This document shows, one piece after another, positions 1-8,842 of a stretch of 64,000 bases of DNA. The stretch comes from Microvirga thermotolerans. Its GTDB lineage: Bacteria; Pseudomonadota; Alphaproteobacteria; Rhizobiales; Beijerinckiaceae. The number at the start of each line of letters is the position of its first letter. Positions within the stretch are counted from its first letter, which is position 1. A model generated the notes under the pieces. That model saw only the letters and a program-made list of their open reading frames with translations. It searched no databases and was not told the DNA's origin. The stretch is taken from the NCBI RefSeq assembly GCF_009363855.1, contig NZ_CP045423.1:2758001-2822000 (forward strand). The letters run 5' to 3'. Position numbers and translations under genes: made by a program.

Positions 1-1247
1 GGAATGTCGATCAGGTTCGCGTTCCTGCGCAGCCCGAGGCAGGGCAGCACGCCCGGCACTCCCGTGACGGAGAGCCTCTGGTAATAGCGCCGGCACCGCA
101 TCTCCTCGATGTCCGCCGGCTCGCGCAGCCAGGGCGTCGGGTTCGGCCCGACCTCGAGCTTGAGCCGCTTGAAGGTGACGGTGCTCGAGGTCGTGAGCAG
201 GAGCCGGATATGCCCGGTCTCGGACGCGTCGAGGGTCACGGTGACCGACGTCCGCCCGGGGCCCGCCGGAAGGATCGCCTCCCGGGTGCCGATGGTCGCC
301 GCCACCGGCTGGGAAAGATCGGACACCGACAGGGTCAGCGTGCAGCCCGCGAAACTCGGCGCGCCGAGAAGCGTCTCGGCCAGGGATGCGTCGATCGTCT
401 GCTCGGCGCTTCCCTGGAGCGAGATGGTCCCGTCGGCCGCCCGCGAGAGGACCAGGCTGCCGGAGCCGGCCTTCCAGCGGTCGAAGCCGTAGGTGCCTGG
501 AATGAGCAGGCTGCCGGTGTAGCCCCGCTGGTTGACCGTGAAGGCCGAGTTCATGATGAGGTTGGCGCCGACCGGCGCCGTACCGCGCGGAAACGAGACG
601 ACGCCGGTGCGGTTGTCCACCTTCACCGCATCGAGCCAGGTGCTCCCGTCGGGAGAAACGCGCAGACTGAAATCGTCGACCCCCGTCAGTCCCGCCTCGG
701 CCCGTCCGCTGTAGCCCGTCTGGAAGATCAGCGAGAGGACGTTGCGGGCGGCGGGCTTGTTGAGCACGAGGCGCAGGTCGTCGGTGCCGCCCTGATCGCC
801 CCTGCGCGCATCGAAGAGCGCAGCGTTGAGATTTGCGGCGAGCCGGTTGAGGGCATCCGCTTCCGTTCCGATGCCGAGGCGGTCGAGCCGGTCGATGGCG
901 CGAAGGCAGCTCCCCGCCTCCTTCCATGCCGTGCCGTCGAAGACGAGGAGCAGGCTCTCGGCCTCCACATAGGCGCACCAGCCGGCCCGCGGCGCCAGAA
1001 AGCGCCACGCGCCGAGATCGAACAGGGCGATCGTGCCTTCGTGGCCGGCGAAGGCGCCGCCGGCCCCCTCCCCGACGAGATACCGCTCGCCCTCCTCGGG
1101 CGATGCGGGCGGGCTCGTGCGGTTGCGCTCCCTGACCGCGAGTTGGACGAGGGCGTCGAGGATCGCGATGGCTTCGTTGTGGGTGACGTGTTTCTGCGCC
1201 TGCGCTGCGGCGAGCAGCGGCAGCGCCAGATGAGGCGTCGTCGTCAT
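1..1247 (-). CDS. DUF2793 domain-containing tail fibre-like protein (C-terminus off the left edge)
   Basis: About 415 residues are visible. The N-terminus (MTTTPHLALPLLAAAQAQKH, then VTHNEAI) is the typical opening of DUF2793, a family found at the end of GTA and phage tail modules. The middle carries NQRGY and FDRWKAG, and the visible end carries PTPWLREP and CRRYYQR; these pieces recur in phage tail fibre and receptor-binding proteins. A role in adhesion or surface recognition by the particle is inferred from this. It lies downstream of the megatron gene in the same direction but is separated from it by a GGDEF gene. The true C-terminus is outside the window, so total length is unknown. Confidence 0.8.
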   Translation of the reverse strand, partial: MTTTPHLALPLLAAAQAQKHVTHNEAIAILDALVQLAVRERNRTSPPASPEEGERYLVGEGAGGAFAGHEGTIALFDLGAWRFLAPRAGWCAYVEAESLLLVFDGTAWKEAGSCLRAIDRLDRLGIGTEADALNRLAANLNAALFDARRGDQGGTDDLRLVLNKPAARNVLSLIFQTGYSGRAEAGLTGVDDFSLRVSPDGSTWLDAVKVDNRTGVVSFPRGTAPVGANLIMNSAFTVNQRGYTGSLLIPGTYGFDRWKAGSGSLVLSRAADGTISLQGSAEQTIDASLAETLLGAPSFAGCTLTLSVSDLSQPVAATIGTREAILPAGPGRTSVTVTLDASETGHIRLLLTTSSTVTFKRLKLEVGPNPTPWLREPADIEEMRCRRYYQRLSVTGVPGVLPCLGLRRNANLIDI

Positions 1248-1337
1248 GAGATGAACCTGTTGTCGATGAAGGACGGAACGGGCCGCTTTCACGCGGCGCG
1301 GTGGGCGTTCGAATTTCAGGCGAGAAGGCGCCTCGCC

Positions 1338-2471
1338 CTATCCCTCCGCGCTCCTGAACGATGCGACCGCGTTGCGGCCCTCGGCTTTTGCCCGGTAGAG
1401 GGCGCTGTCGGCCTCGCGCAGAAGGCGCTCGACCGTGGCGTCGGTGCCGGTGGCGCAGCCTGCGCTGACGGTCACGTCGATCCGCGCGCCCTGCGCGATC
1501 TTGTCGACGGAGGAGAAGGCGCGCCTGATCCCGTTCGCCAGGGCTTCCGCATCCGCGCCGCCCAGAGGAACCATCGCGGCGAACTCCTCGCCTCCCAGAC
1601 GGGCGAAGACGCCCCTGGGGAGGTGCTCCGCCAGGATGCGGGCGAAGATCACCAGAACGTGATCGCCGGCTTCATGGCCGAAGCGGTCGTTGATCGCCTT
1701 GAAGTTGTCGAGGTCGAACAGCAGGCAGCTGACGGCGGTCCGCTGGGCGACGAGGGCGGAAGCCTTCTCGAAAAAGGCCCGCCTGTTCGGAATGCCCGTG
1801 AGGGAATCCACAAGGGCAGCCTGCTTGTACTCCCATTCGAGCTGCTCCTTCGCCATGGACAGGAACACGAAGGCAAGAGTCGGCATGAAGGTCGCCATCG
1901 CGAAGGCCATGGGTCCGGACCATCTCTCGTCCGGAAGCGCCATCCAGAACGCGAGCGCAAGGGAGAAGCCGACGGTGCCGCGAAAGATGTTGAACACCAC
2001 GAGGCAGCACAGGAGCCCCACCGCGACGGCGCGCGACGCCAAGGGATGGCGGGCACGGCGCGCGAGTTCCCAGGCCGAGAACCCGGAATACGCGGCGCAG
2101 ATCGCGGAGACGACGATGACCCGCATGTTCGCGTCGTCGAGGATCAGCAGGGACGCGAGACACCAGAGGACCACGCCTGCGGTGACGGCCTGGACCGTCG
2201 CGACACGGCCGTTGAAGACGCAGCAGCCGCCGTAGAGCACGCCATAGGCGAGGGCCAGGAAGCAGTTCCCGAGCAGGAGAGCGTTGATCGAGGCCTTCCC
2301 GCCCGCGAGGAGCACGATCCCCAGCGCTGTGAGCACGAGAAGGTATGCCGCGCCCCACCAGGCCAGCGCCTGGACCTTCCGGTTCAACGTCCAGGAGAAC
2401 AGAAGCAGAGCCCCGAGCACCGCGGTGAGTTCGGCGAAGATGGCGCTCAGGGTCTGGAGATCGAGCTTCAT
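1338..2471 (-). CDS. Membrane-bound diguanylate cyclase (GGDEF domain)
   Basis: A 377-aa protein. The first half is strongly hydrophobic with roughly six membrane segments. The second half is a GGDEF domain with GIPNRRAFFEKA, LLFDLDNFKAINDRFGHEAG and the active-site signature RLGGEEF, so it should make cyclic di-GMP from two GTP at the inner membrane. The inhibitory RxxD site normally placed five residues before GGEEF is not seen, so product feedback may be absent. I chose the ATG at 2471 (MKLDLQT); a TTG at 2510 and an ATG at 2501 are in-frame alternatives. It sits between two GTA tail genes in the same direction and is a cellular gene by family, so it may be co-transcribed with the tail module. 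Confidence 0.88.
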   Translation of the reverse strand: MKLDLQTLSAIFAELTAVLGALLLFSWTLNRKVQALAWWGAAYLLVLTALGIVLLAGGKASINALLLGNCFLALAYGVLYGGCCVFNGRVATVQAVTAGVVLWCLASLLILDDANMRVIVVSAICAAYSGFSAWELARRARHPLASRAVAVGLLCCLVVFNIFRGTVGFSLALAFWMALPDERWSGPMAFAMATFMPTLAFVFLSMAKEQLEWEYKQAALVDSLTGIPNRRAFFEKASALVAQRTAVSCLLFDLDNFKAINDRFGHEAGDHVLVIFARILAEHLPRGVFARLGGEEFAAMVPLGGADAEALANGIRRAFSSVDKIAQGARIDVTVSAGCATGTDATVERLLREADSALYRAKAEGRNAVASFRSAEG

Positions 2472-2486
2472 GGACCCTGCGATTAA

Positions 2487-2501
2487 ATGACGTGACGTCA
2501 T
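2487..2501. promoter_or_regulatory. 15-bp perfect inverted repeat upstream of the GGDEF gene
   Basis: ATGACGTGACGTCAT is two 7-base arms around a single central G, 15 bases before the chosen start of the GGDEF gene. It lies between that gene and the end of the megatron gene. Its symmetry and position suggest an operator for a dimeric regulator, but no regulator is known and chance cannot be excluded. Confidence 0.3.
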
Positions 2502-2549
2502 CCAGAGCAAGCGCGATCTTCCGGCCGAAGGGACCCGACCGCGCCGCCG

Positions 2550-5500
2550 TCACGACACCGGCACGGTCACCGTTCGCTCGAAGCCCCGCCCCGCGACGGC
2601 GCTCACCTGGACGATGCGCAGGCTGAGGAACGCCTGCGGCCCACCGAAATCGGCGATCTCCTGCTCCGCCGCATAGAGGGCCGAGGGCTCGCCGCTCGTG
2701 AGCGTGCGCCTGAGGGACGAACCCTCCATCACGTCGATCTCGTAGCGTTCGAACGCCTCGCCGAGCGGGACCTCGGCCATCTCCCACGAGTCGCCGTCGC
2801 GCCGGGTGCGCCGCACCCACGACAGGCGCACGCCCCCGGTCTCCCTCCTGGCCCTGACGTGAACGGGAGCGAGCGGCTTCAGGGCCTCGCGGCCCGCCGT
2901 GGCCACGATTTCGACCGCGGAGGGATCCGCATGGTCCCGTCCCGCCGGCGCGATGCGGTAGACGAGGCTGCGCCCGAGGTCCCCGAGATCGTCCGTGAGG
3001 GGCACGACCGCCTCGTCGAGGCGGACGACGGCCGCCCCGGCGGGGACGGTCCGCCCCGCCGCGTCCTCGCTGCCGCTCAGGCCCCGCAGAAGACGGGACA
3101 GGCGGAAGCGGCGCTCGCCGACCATCTCGGCCCGGGCGGCGGAGAGGATCTCCCACCGCCCGTCCGCTCCCCTCACCGCGAAGAGGTTGCCTCCGGCCAG
3201 CGCCTCCTCGTCGTCGACGGCGCTGAGGCTGCCGGAGGAGATCTCGACCTCGAAGGACGCCAGGGGATCCCAGCGCCACAGCGGGCCCGGGCCGAGTTCC
3301 GACCGGGTGACGCCCACGAGCGCCGGCAGGTCGAGATAGCGGTGCACCGCGAAACCGCTCCCGTTCGCGGAGCGCCACACCGTCATCGCGCTCGGCCAGG
3401 GATAGGCCGCGACGGCGAGGTGCTGGAGCGGCGTCGGATCGGACGGGCTCGCGGGCAGGTCGAGAACGGCGGCCCACGGCTTGCCGGGAACGGGGGGCGG
3501 GCGACGGGGCGGCCGCGCCGCCGGCGCGCCCGGCGTCTCGAACACGGCGGGCTCGACCGCCCGCGATGCGACCTTGCGGGTCGGCCCGTCGGCGATGCGC
3601 AGGATCCTGTGGAGCTTCGGCCCCGCATCGGTGGGCAGCGCGACGATGTCGCCGGGCTCCAGGTCGATGCGTCGGGGCGACAGCTCGAATTCGGCGCTCT
3701 CGCGCCCGGCCCAAAGATCCTGCAGCCATGCATCCGCCAGGCGCTGCGCCTCGGCGCGGCGCGTCACGACGGCGCTGTCCGCGCGGGCCTCGCGGCGGCT
3801 CACGCCCGCGAGCCTTCGCGATGCGACGGCGGCACGGCGGTAATCCCCCTCGCCGTCCGTGTAGCCGATCTCCACCTGCTGGGGCAGCTCGGTCTCCTGC
3901 GCGCGGGTGAGCTTGAGCCCGGGCTCCTTCTCGCGCAGGACCAGTTCCTCCGCGGGAAGGGAGGCGACGGCGCGGCCGCCCCGCCCGCGCCAGAGAATGC
4001 CGCCCCCGCTCGCCACCCCATCGACCCCGAAGAGCCGCATGAGGGGCTCGAGGGCGCCGCGCGCGGACATGGGACGGTCGATCACGTAGCCGTCCACGAA
4101 ACCGTCGACGGGCAGGGATTGCGGCGCGGCGATGCCGAAATCCTCAAGGATCGCCACGATGAGCCTGTCGAGGGTCGCGCCCTCGATGCGCCCCGTGATC
4201 CAGTGGCCCGTCTCCCAGTTGCCGCCGTCCGCCCAGACGGAGGTGAAGTCCGGAAAGGCGGGGAAGGGCCGCGCGTCCCAGGCCCAGACGAAGATGCGCC
4301 CCGGATCGACCATGCGCCCGCCATAGACGGACGAGACGGGGTTGAACGCGGACGCGAAGCCTTCCAGCGCCGGGTCGAAGCGCGAGAGGATGGCTTCGAG
4401 CCCCCGCGCCTGCGCAAGGTCGTCGCGCACGCCCCGGGAAAACGGCGGATAGGCGGACTCGGAGGATTTCGGGTCGGGAAACACGTTGGGGCCGTTCGGA
4501 CCCTTGTCCACGGCGGGAATGCCGATCTCCGTCAGCCAGATCGGCTTCGACTTCGCCCGCCATGCGGTGGTGCGGACCTCGACGCCGCCGACGCGCTCCA
4601 CGTGCGGGTTCGACCACCAGGACACGAGATCCTTGGCGCGGTAGATCCAGGGCTTTCCGTAGGCGCCGTCCGCGATGGGCGTTCGCCGCTGCGCATTGCG
4701 GTCGGAGGCGTTCGCATAATACCAGTCGAACGCCTCGCCGCCGCCGAGCCTGTCGCGGAGATAGGCGACGTCGTAGGGGCTGCGCGCCACGGCGAGATCC
4801 GCATGGTCCGGGCCGTCGCGCCAGTCGGATATGGGCGGATAGTAGTCGATGCCGACGGCGTCGACGGCGGGGTCCGCGAAGAGCGGATCGAGAGGGAAGC
4901 GCACCTCGTCGCCGCCGTCCAGCACATGCGCGCCGTATTCGGTCCAGTCCGCGGCATAGACGATCTTCGTCCCGCTCCTCAGGATCGCGCGCACGTCGCC
5001 CGCGAGCGCCTTCAAGGCATCGACGGCGGGATAGACGCCGGATGCGGCGCGCACGCGGGTGAGGCCGACGAGTTCGCTGCCGAGGACGAAGCCCTCGACG
5101 CCGCCCGCCTCCTCCGCGAGGTTTGCATAATGAAGCACGAGGCGGCGGAAGCCCCAGCTCCTGTCGAACCATTGCGCCACCTGCGCCGCGGCGGCGGCGG
5201 TGCCGTCCGGCGAGCCGGGAGTGCCGGGCGCGGGATGGCATGTGATGCGCCCCCGCCAGGGATAGGGCGCCTGCCCGGTCCCGCCGTAAGGGTCCGGCAA
5301 TGCATTGCCGGTGGGAACGTCCATCATGACGAAGGGGTAGAGCACCACCTTCAGGCCGCGCGCCTTCAGCTCCCGGATAAGGCGGATCACCGTCTCGTCG
5401 GACGGGGTGCCGCCATAGGCGGGCGCGCCGTTCACCTGCGAGACGGGTCGCGCCTCGTCGCGCGAGAGCCCGGCGACGGACCACGCGGCGCCGTCCGTCT

Positions 5501-6419
5501 GCTTCGTCGTCGCGTCGACCCGCGGCTCGATGGTGCAGGAACCGGCGCGGAGATCGCTGCCGAACCAGCTCACCACCAGCGACACGCGCTCCAGGTTCGG
5601 GCAGAGCGCCTGCAGCGCGTCGAGGGAGGCGTCCACGTCCGTCGCGCGCTGGAGCTGATGGCGGTTCTCGGGTTCGCTCGCGCCGAGGCCCAGCACCTTC
5701 GTCACGGGCAGATCGCGATAGCCGAACTCGGTGGCGCCGGGGATCAGGCACACCGCGCGCACCATGCGGTTCAGCCCGTCCACCGGCCGCACCACCTCGA
5801 AGGAGAACTGCGGCACCCGGTTGCCGTAATCGGCGAGCGGCATGCGCTCGAACACCACATAGGCCAGCCCGCGATAGGCGGGCGCATTGTCCGCCCCCTC
5901 CTTCGCGACGATGAGCGGGTCGGGCGGCTGCGTCTCGCTGCCCCGGTGGACGCGCATGACGATGGCGTTGAGGTCGATCTCGCGCCCGTCTGCCCAGACG
6001 CGCCGGATGAAGGCGATGGGTCCTTCGCACAGGCCGACGGCGAGATTGGCGAAGTAGGAATAGGTGACCGTCTTCGTCTGCGCGCCCTTGCCGCCGACGC
6101 TCTTGCCGCCCTGGGAGCCGGAGCGCTCGGACCGGGTGTTCGCCACCTCCTCGAGGCGCGTCGCCCAGATGAGCTGCCCGCCGATGCGGGCGCGTCCGTA
6201 GACGCGGGGGATCGGCGCGCCCTCCGTCGAGGTGAGCCCGTCGATCTCCTTCAGGCGCGGCCCCTCGACGACCTTGCCTCCTTCGGAACCGCCGAACAGG
6301 GCATTGTCGATGGCAGCCCCCGCGAGCCCGCCGAGCACGCGGCCGGCCATGGCCCCGAGGGGACCTGCGACCATGCCGCCCACGACGGAGCCGACGGTTT
6401 GCAGAACGATGGTGGCCAT
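2550..6419 (-). CDS. GTA baseplate megatron, TIM-barrel-like tail protein (gp15)
   Basis: At 1289 aa this is the size of the RcGTA megatron, which forms the tail tip or baseplate hub. The N-terminal 70 residues are glycine-rich and hydrophobic (GSVVGGMVAGPLGAMAGRVL). A glycosidase-like TIM barrel covers about residues 420-710 (WGFRRLVLHYANLAEEAGG, GFVLGSELVGLTR, VDAVGIDYYPP, IWLTEIGIPA). A phage tail domain follows at about 760-920, and a C-terminal region with Ig-like and receptor-proximal features completes it. In this family the TIM barrel probably acts in wall passage or sugar binding rather than as a proven enzyme. The start ATG at 6419 lies 19 bases from the gp14 stop, so the two are surely co-transcribed. 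Confidence 0.95.
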   Translation of the reverse strand: MATIVLQTVGSVVGGMVAGPLGAMAGRVLGGLAGAAIDNALFGGSEGGKVVEGPRLKEIDGLTSTEGAPIPRVYGRARIGGQLIWATRLEEVANTRSERSGSQGGKSVGGKGAQTKTVTYSYFANLAVGLCEGPIAFIRRVWADGREIDLNAIVMRVHRGSETQPPDPLIVAKEGADNAPAYRGLAYVVFERMPLADYGNRVPQFSFEVVRPVDGLNRMVRAVCLIPGATEFGYRDLPVTKVLGLGASEPENRHQLQRATDVDASLDALQALCPNLERVSLVVSWFGSDLRAGSCTIEPRVDATTKQTDGAAWSVAGLSRDEARPVSQVNGAPAYGGTPSDETVIRLIRELKARGLKVVLYPFVMMDVPTGNALPDPYGGTGQAPYPWRGRITCHPAPGTPGSPDGTAAAAAQVAQWFDRSWGFRRLVLHYANLAEEAGGVEGFVLGSELVGLTRVRAASGVYPAVDALKALAGDVRAILRSGTKIVYAADWTEYGAHVLDGGDEVRFPLDPLFADPAVDAVGIDYYPPISDWRDGPDHADLAVARSPYDVAYLRDRLGGGEAFDWYYANASDRNAQRRTPIADGAYGKPWIYRAKDLVSWWSNPHVERVGGVEVRTTAWRAKSKPIWLTEIGIPAVDKGPNGPNVFPDPKSSESAYPPFSRGVRDDLAQARGLEAILSRFDPALEGFASAFNPVSSVYGGRMVDPGRIFVWAWDARPFPAFPDFTSVWADGGNWETGHWITGRIEGATLDRLIVAILEDFGIAAPQSLPVDGFVDGYVIDRPMSARGALEPLMRLFGVDGVASGGGILWRGRGGRAVASLPAEELVLREKEPGLKLTRAQETELPQQVEIGYTDGEGDYRRAAVASRRLAGVSRREARADSAVVTRRAEAQRLADAWLQDLWAGRESAEFELSPRRIDLEPGDIVALPTDAGPKLHRILRIADGPTRKVASRAVEPAVFETPGAPAARPPRRPPPVPGKPWAAVLDLPASPSDPTPLQHLAVAAYPWPSAMTVWRSANGSGFAVHRYLDLPALVGVTRSELGPGPLWRWDPLASFEVEISSGSLSAVDDEEALAGGNLFAVRGADGRWEILSAARAEMVGERRFRLSRLLRGLSGSEDAAGRTVPAGAAVVRLDEAVVPLTDDLGDLGRSLVYRIAPAGRDHADPSAVEIVATAGREALKPLAPVHVRARRETGGVRLSWVRRTRRDGDSWEMAEVPLGEAFERYEIDVMEGSSLRRTLTSGEPSALYAAEQEIADFGGPQAFLSLRIVQVSAVAGRGFERTVTVPVS

Positions 6420-6438
6420 GGCGGTCCTTCACGAAGGG

Positions 6439-6861
6439 TCAGACGGGAAAGCGGAAGACATGGGCGAGGTGGCGGCGCCACCACGGACGAAAGGCGACTT
6501 CGGCAACGCATGCCCCGTCATGGGCATGCACCATGGTTCCGGGAGAGGTGGCGATGGCGCAGTGCTTGGCGGGCAATCCTTCGCGCCAGCGGAAGAGCAG
6601 CACGTCGCCCGCCGCGACGGCGTCGCCGTCGGTCTCGACGAGATGCCGGCGGGCGGCCATGAGCAGCCTTTCGCCGCCGGCCTCGGCCCAGTCGGGCGCG
6701 TAGGGCGGCGGCAGCTCCGGCTCGGCCCCCATCGTCTCCCGCCAGACCCCGCGCAGCAGGCCGAGACAGTCGCAGCCGGCACCCTTCACGGAAGCCTGGT
6801 GACGGTACGGCGTGCCGATCCACGAGCGTGCTGCGGCGACGATGACGGTCGGTGAGGGCAT
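6439..6861 (-). CDS. GTA NlpC/P60 family cell-wall peptidase (gp14)
   Basis: A 140-aa single-domain NlpC/P60 protein. GAGCDCLGLL holds the probable catalytic Cys32, and AKHCAIA holds the probable His100, followed by HAHDG. This family in GTAs and lambdoid phages cuts peptide links in peptidoglycan at the tail tip so DNA can enter the recipient. It lies between gp13 and the megatron, the usual position. Length and motifs are complete, with no sign of decay. Substrate specificity cannot be read from the sequence. Confidence 0.93.
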   Translation of the reverse strand: MPSPTVIVAAARSWIGTPYRHQASVKGAGCDCLGLLRGVWRETMGAEPELPPPYAPDWAEAGGERLLMAARRHLVETDGDAVAAGDVLLFRWREGLPAKHCAIATSPGTMVHAHDGACVAEVAFRPWWRRHLAHVFRFPV

Positions 6862-6901
6862 GATCGGAATCCGTGCGTGAAAACGAAACGACGAGGCCGG
6901 A

Positions 6902-7792
6902 TCACCGGAAGAAGCTGCCGCCGTCGAGGCCCGGCTCTCCCTGACGCGGCATGCGGATGATGAAGTCGTTGCCCGGCATGTGCGGGAAGCCGCGGAAGTT
7001 GACCGCGTTCCTGAACTTGTCGCGGCAGGTGGCGTGGGTCTTGTCGCAGCCCGCCGTGACGCGGAACGTGTCGCCCACGGCGATGGCCTGCGGCGCGCGC
7101 TGCCACAGGTCGAACTCGTCGGTTCCGCCGACCGCGCGGTGCACCTTCACCTCCACGGACACGCCCGCATTCGCCCCCGTGAGCCATGTCAGGCGCCCGC
7201 CCGTGCACCAGCCGTCGGCGAAGCCGATGCCGGAGGCGGCGACGGCGAGCGTCCCGTCCGTGCGGGTCACGGTTCCCGTGTCCGAATAGGTGGAGGACGA
7301 AAGGGAGATGCCGCACCGCGCATCGCCCAGGTCCGCCGAGCAGGTGGCGCGGAACAGGCGCCCGCGCTCCTCGTCGAGCCGGTGCATGAGCCCCCTCACC
7401 TCCGCAACGAAGCTGCCGTCGGCACGGCGGATCTCGCCGATGGAGCCGATGTCGAGGAGGAGCCGCTCTTCCACATTGCCCCAGTTCACGAGCCAGGTCT
7501 CGACGCTTGCGTCGTCGTAGAGGCCCGATGCGATGTCGTCCTCCGTGAGACCGGCGGAGAAGAGGGCGCCGGACACCTCCCCTCCTCCGACCGCGAAGCC
7601 GAGCTCCGAGGTCGCCTCCGCCGCCTCGAGGCCCGAGCGCGCGGCGAACACGGTGCCGCCGAAGGCGAGGTCGCGGTCGTGGTCGGTGAAGCCGAAGCTC
7701 AGCCCGTCGCGGCGCGTGAGCTTCCAGCAACGGCACAGGGTCGTCGCCCCTTGCGCGAGATGGGCGGCGAGACCGGTCGGAATGGTTCGCAT
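6902..7792 (-). CDS. DUF2163 / phage BR0599-family tail protein (gp13)
   Basis: A 296-aa protein with an N-terminal DUF2163 domain (LCRCWKLTRRDGLSFGFTDH) and a C-terminal BR0599-type domain ending in the cysteine-containing stretch CDKTHATCRDKF and NFRGFPHMPGND. Homologues form the tail hub between gp12 and the megatron in RcGTA. The start at 7792 (MRTIPTGLAAHL) matches the usual family N-terminus; longer upstream in-frame extensions do not resemble the family. It is followed after 40 bases by gp14. Confidence 0.93.
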   Translation of the reverse strand: MRTIPTGLAAHLAQGATTLCRCWKLTRRDGLSFGFTDHDRDLAFGGTVFAARSGLEAAEATSELGFAVGGGEVSGALFSAGLTEDDIASGLYDDASVETWLVNWGNVEERLLLDIGSIGEIRRADGSFVAEVRGLMHRLDEERGRLFRATCSADLGDARCGISLSSSTYSDTGTVTRTDGTLAVAASGIGFADGWCTGGRLTWLTGANAGVSVEVKVHRAVGGTDEFDLWQRAPQAIAVGDTFRVTAGCDKTHATCRDKFRNAVNFRGFPHMPGNDFIIRMPRQGEPGLDGGSFFR

Positions 7793-7875
7793 GGGATGCT
7801 TTCGAGCTTTCGGGCATCGGCCCGCCACCCCGGGGCGAACCCGGAATGACGGGAGAGAGGCCCGGAGCGAGGGGA

Positions 7876-8514
7876 TTACGGCACGATCTCGATCAGCGGG
7901 ATCTGCGGAATCGCGCCGGCGTCGAAGGCGGACAGGTCGATATCGAGTTCGTCGGTATCGAAGCGCACGGGCACGTCGAAGGCGAACCCGGCGGTGATCG
8001 CCACGCCCGCGGCAGGCGGCGCCGGAAACGACACGAGGCCGGTGGTCGGGTCGCAGGAGAAGCCGGGTCCCGGCGCCTGCTCCACCCCGTCGAGGGCGAC
8101 GCGTACGGTGGCCCCGTCCGGTTTCGCGATGATGCGCCGGTATGGATCCTGACCCGTTCCGTAGGTCTTGACGAGCCGGAACTGCCGCGTGGCGCCGTCG
8201 CCGGTGCCGATGTGCTGGTCGAGCGGCGTCGGCAGCCGCGAGGGCGGGCCGGAGCGCCAGTCGGTGCGGTCGCGGAAGCGGAAGCCGATGAGGCGCCCCC
8301 GCCGCTCCTCGAAGAAGGCGATGACCGCGTGCAGGGCATCGATGCTGCGCACGCCGAGACCCGCATCGTACCGGCGGCGGGAATGGGCCCACCGGCTGTT
8401 GCGATGCTCGCGGCCGGAGGCGAGCGTGACGATGTCGGTGCGCCGCACCGGCCCGCCCCGGCTGCCGAGGCTGACGTCGAGGGGAAAGCGCACCTCGTGA
8501 AAATCGGAAGGCAT
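7876..8514 (-). CDS. DUF2460 family distal tail protein (gp12)
   Basis: A 212-aa protein beginning MPSDFHEVRFPLDVSLGSRGG and containing GLGVRSIDALHAVIAFFEERRG and LIGFRFRDRTDW, the hallmark stretches of DUF2460. RcGTA gp12 is the distal tail ring that links the tail tube to the hub. I chose the start at 8514 because residues upstream of it do not resemble the family. The small plus-strand YdcH gene lies between this gene and gp11, which is unusual in an otherwise compact tail module. Confidence 0.93.
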   Translation of the reverse strand: MPSDFHEVRFPLDVSLGSRGGPVRRTDIVTLASGREHRNSRWAHSRRRYDAGLGVRSIDALHAVIAFFEERRGRLIGFRFRDRTDWRSGPPSRLPTPLDQHIGTGDGATRQFRLVKTYGTGQDPYRRIIAKPDGATVRVALDGVEQAPGPGFSCDPTTGLVSFPAPPAAGVAITAGFAFDVPVRFDTDELDIDLSAFDAGAIPQIPLIEIVP

Positions 8515-8596
8515 GAGCGCTCCTGAACGAAATGAAACGGAAGCGGGCGCGTGGCGTTGTCGTAGCGACGCCTCATGGGCAAGGAGATCGCACGCG

Positions 8597-8839
8597 ATGA
8601 CGATGACCCCGAACCTGGCCGACGACTTTCCCGGCCAGGCCGACCGCATCCACCGGCTGAAGACCGGCAACGCGCATTTCGCCCGGCTCTACGACGAGTA
8701 CGACGAGCTCAACCGCACCATCCAGCGCGTGGAAAGCCGCGTGGAGCCCACCACGGAGGACGTGGAGGAGGAGCTGAAGCGCCGCCGGGTGAAGCTCAAG
8801 GACGAGATCGCGGCCATGCTGGCCGCCGAGAAGGACTGA
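8597..8839 (+). CDS. YdcH family protein (DUF465), inserted in the tail module
   Basis: An 80-aa, charged, mostly helical protein with the DUF465 pattern FARLYDEYDELNRTIQRVES and a lysine- and glutamate-rich C-terminus (LKRRRVKLKDEIAAML). Its function is unknown; homologues are common housekeeping proteins in alphaproteobacteria. The ATG at 8597 gives the normal length. It runs opposite to the GTA genes, starting 82 bases from gp12 and ending 3 bases before the gp11 stop. It therefore cannot share their transcript and is probably an insertion into the tail module. Confidence 0.8.
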   Translation: MTMTPNLADDFPGQADRIHRLKTGNAHFARLYDEYDELNRTIQRVESRVEPTTEDVEEELKRRRVKLKDEIAAMLAAEKD

Positions 8840-8842
8840 CCC

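Noticed and set aside
2472-2510. TTG start at 2510 for the GGDEF protein
   Set aside because: The extra residues add a non-family extension that includes the palindrome; the ATG at 2471 gives the usual membrane N-terminus.
210-6662. Very long plus-strand open frames opposite the GTA tail genes (for example 210-2486 and 2859-6662)
   Set aside because: They are antisense to clear GTA and GGDEF genes, have arginine/proline/alanine-rich products with no family pattern, and arise from few stop codons at high GC.
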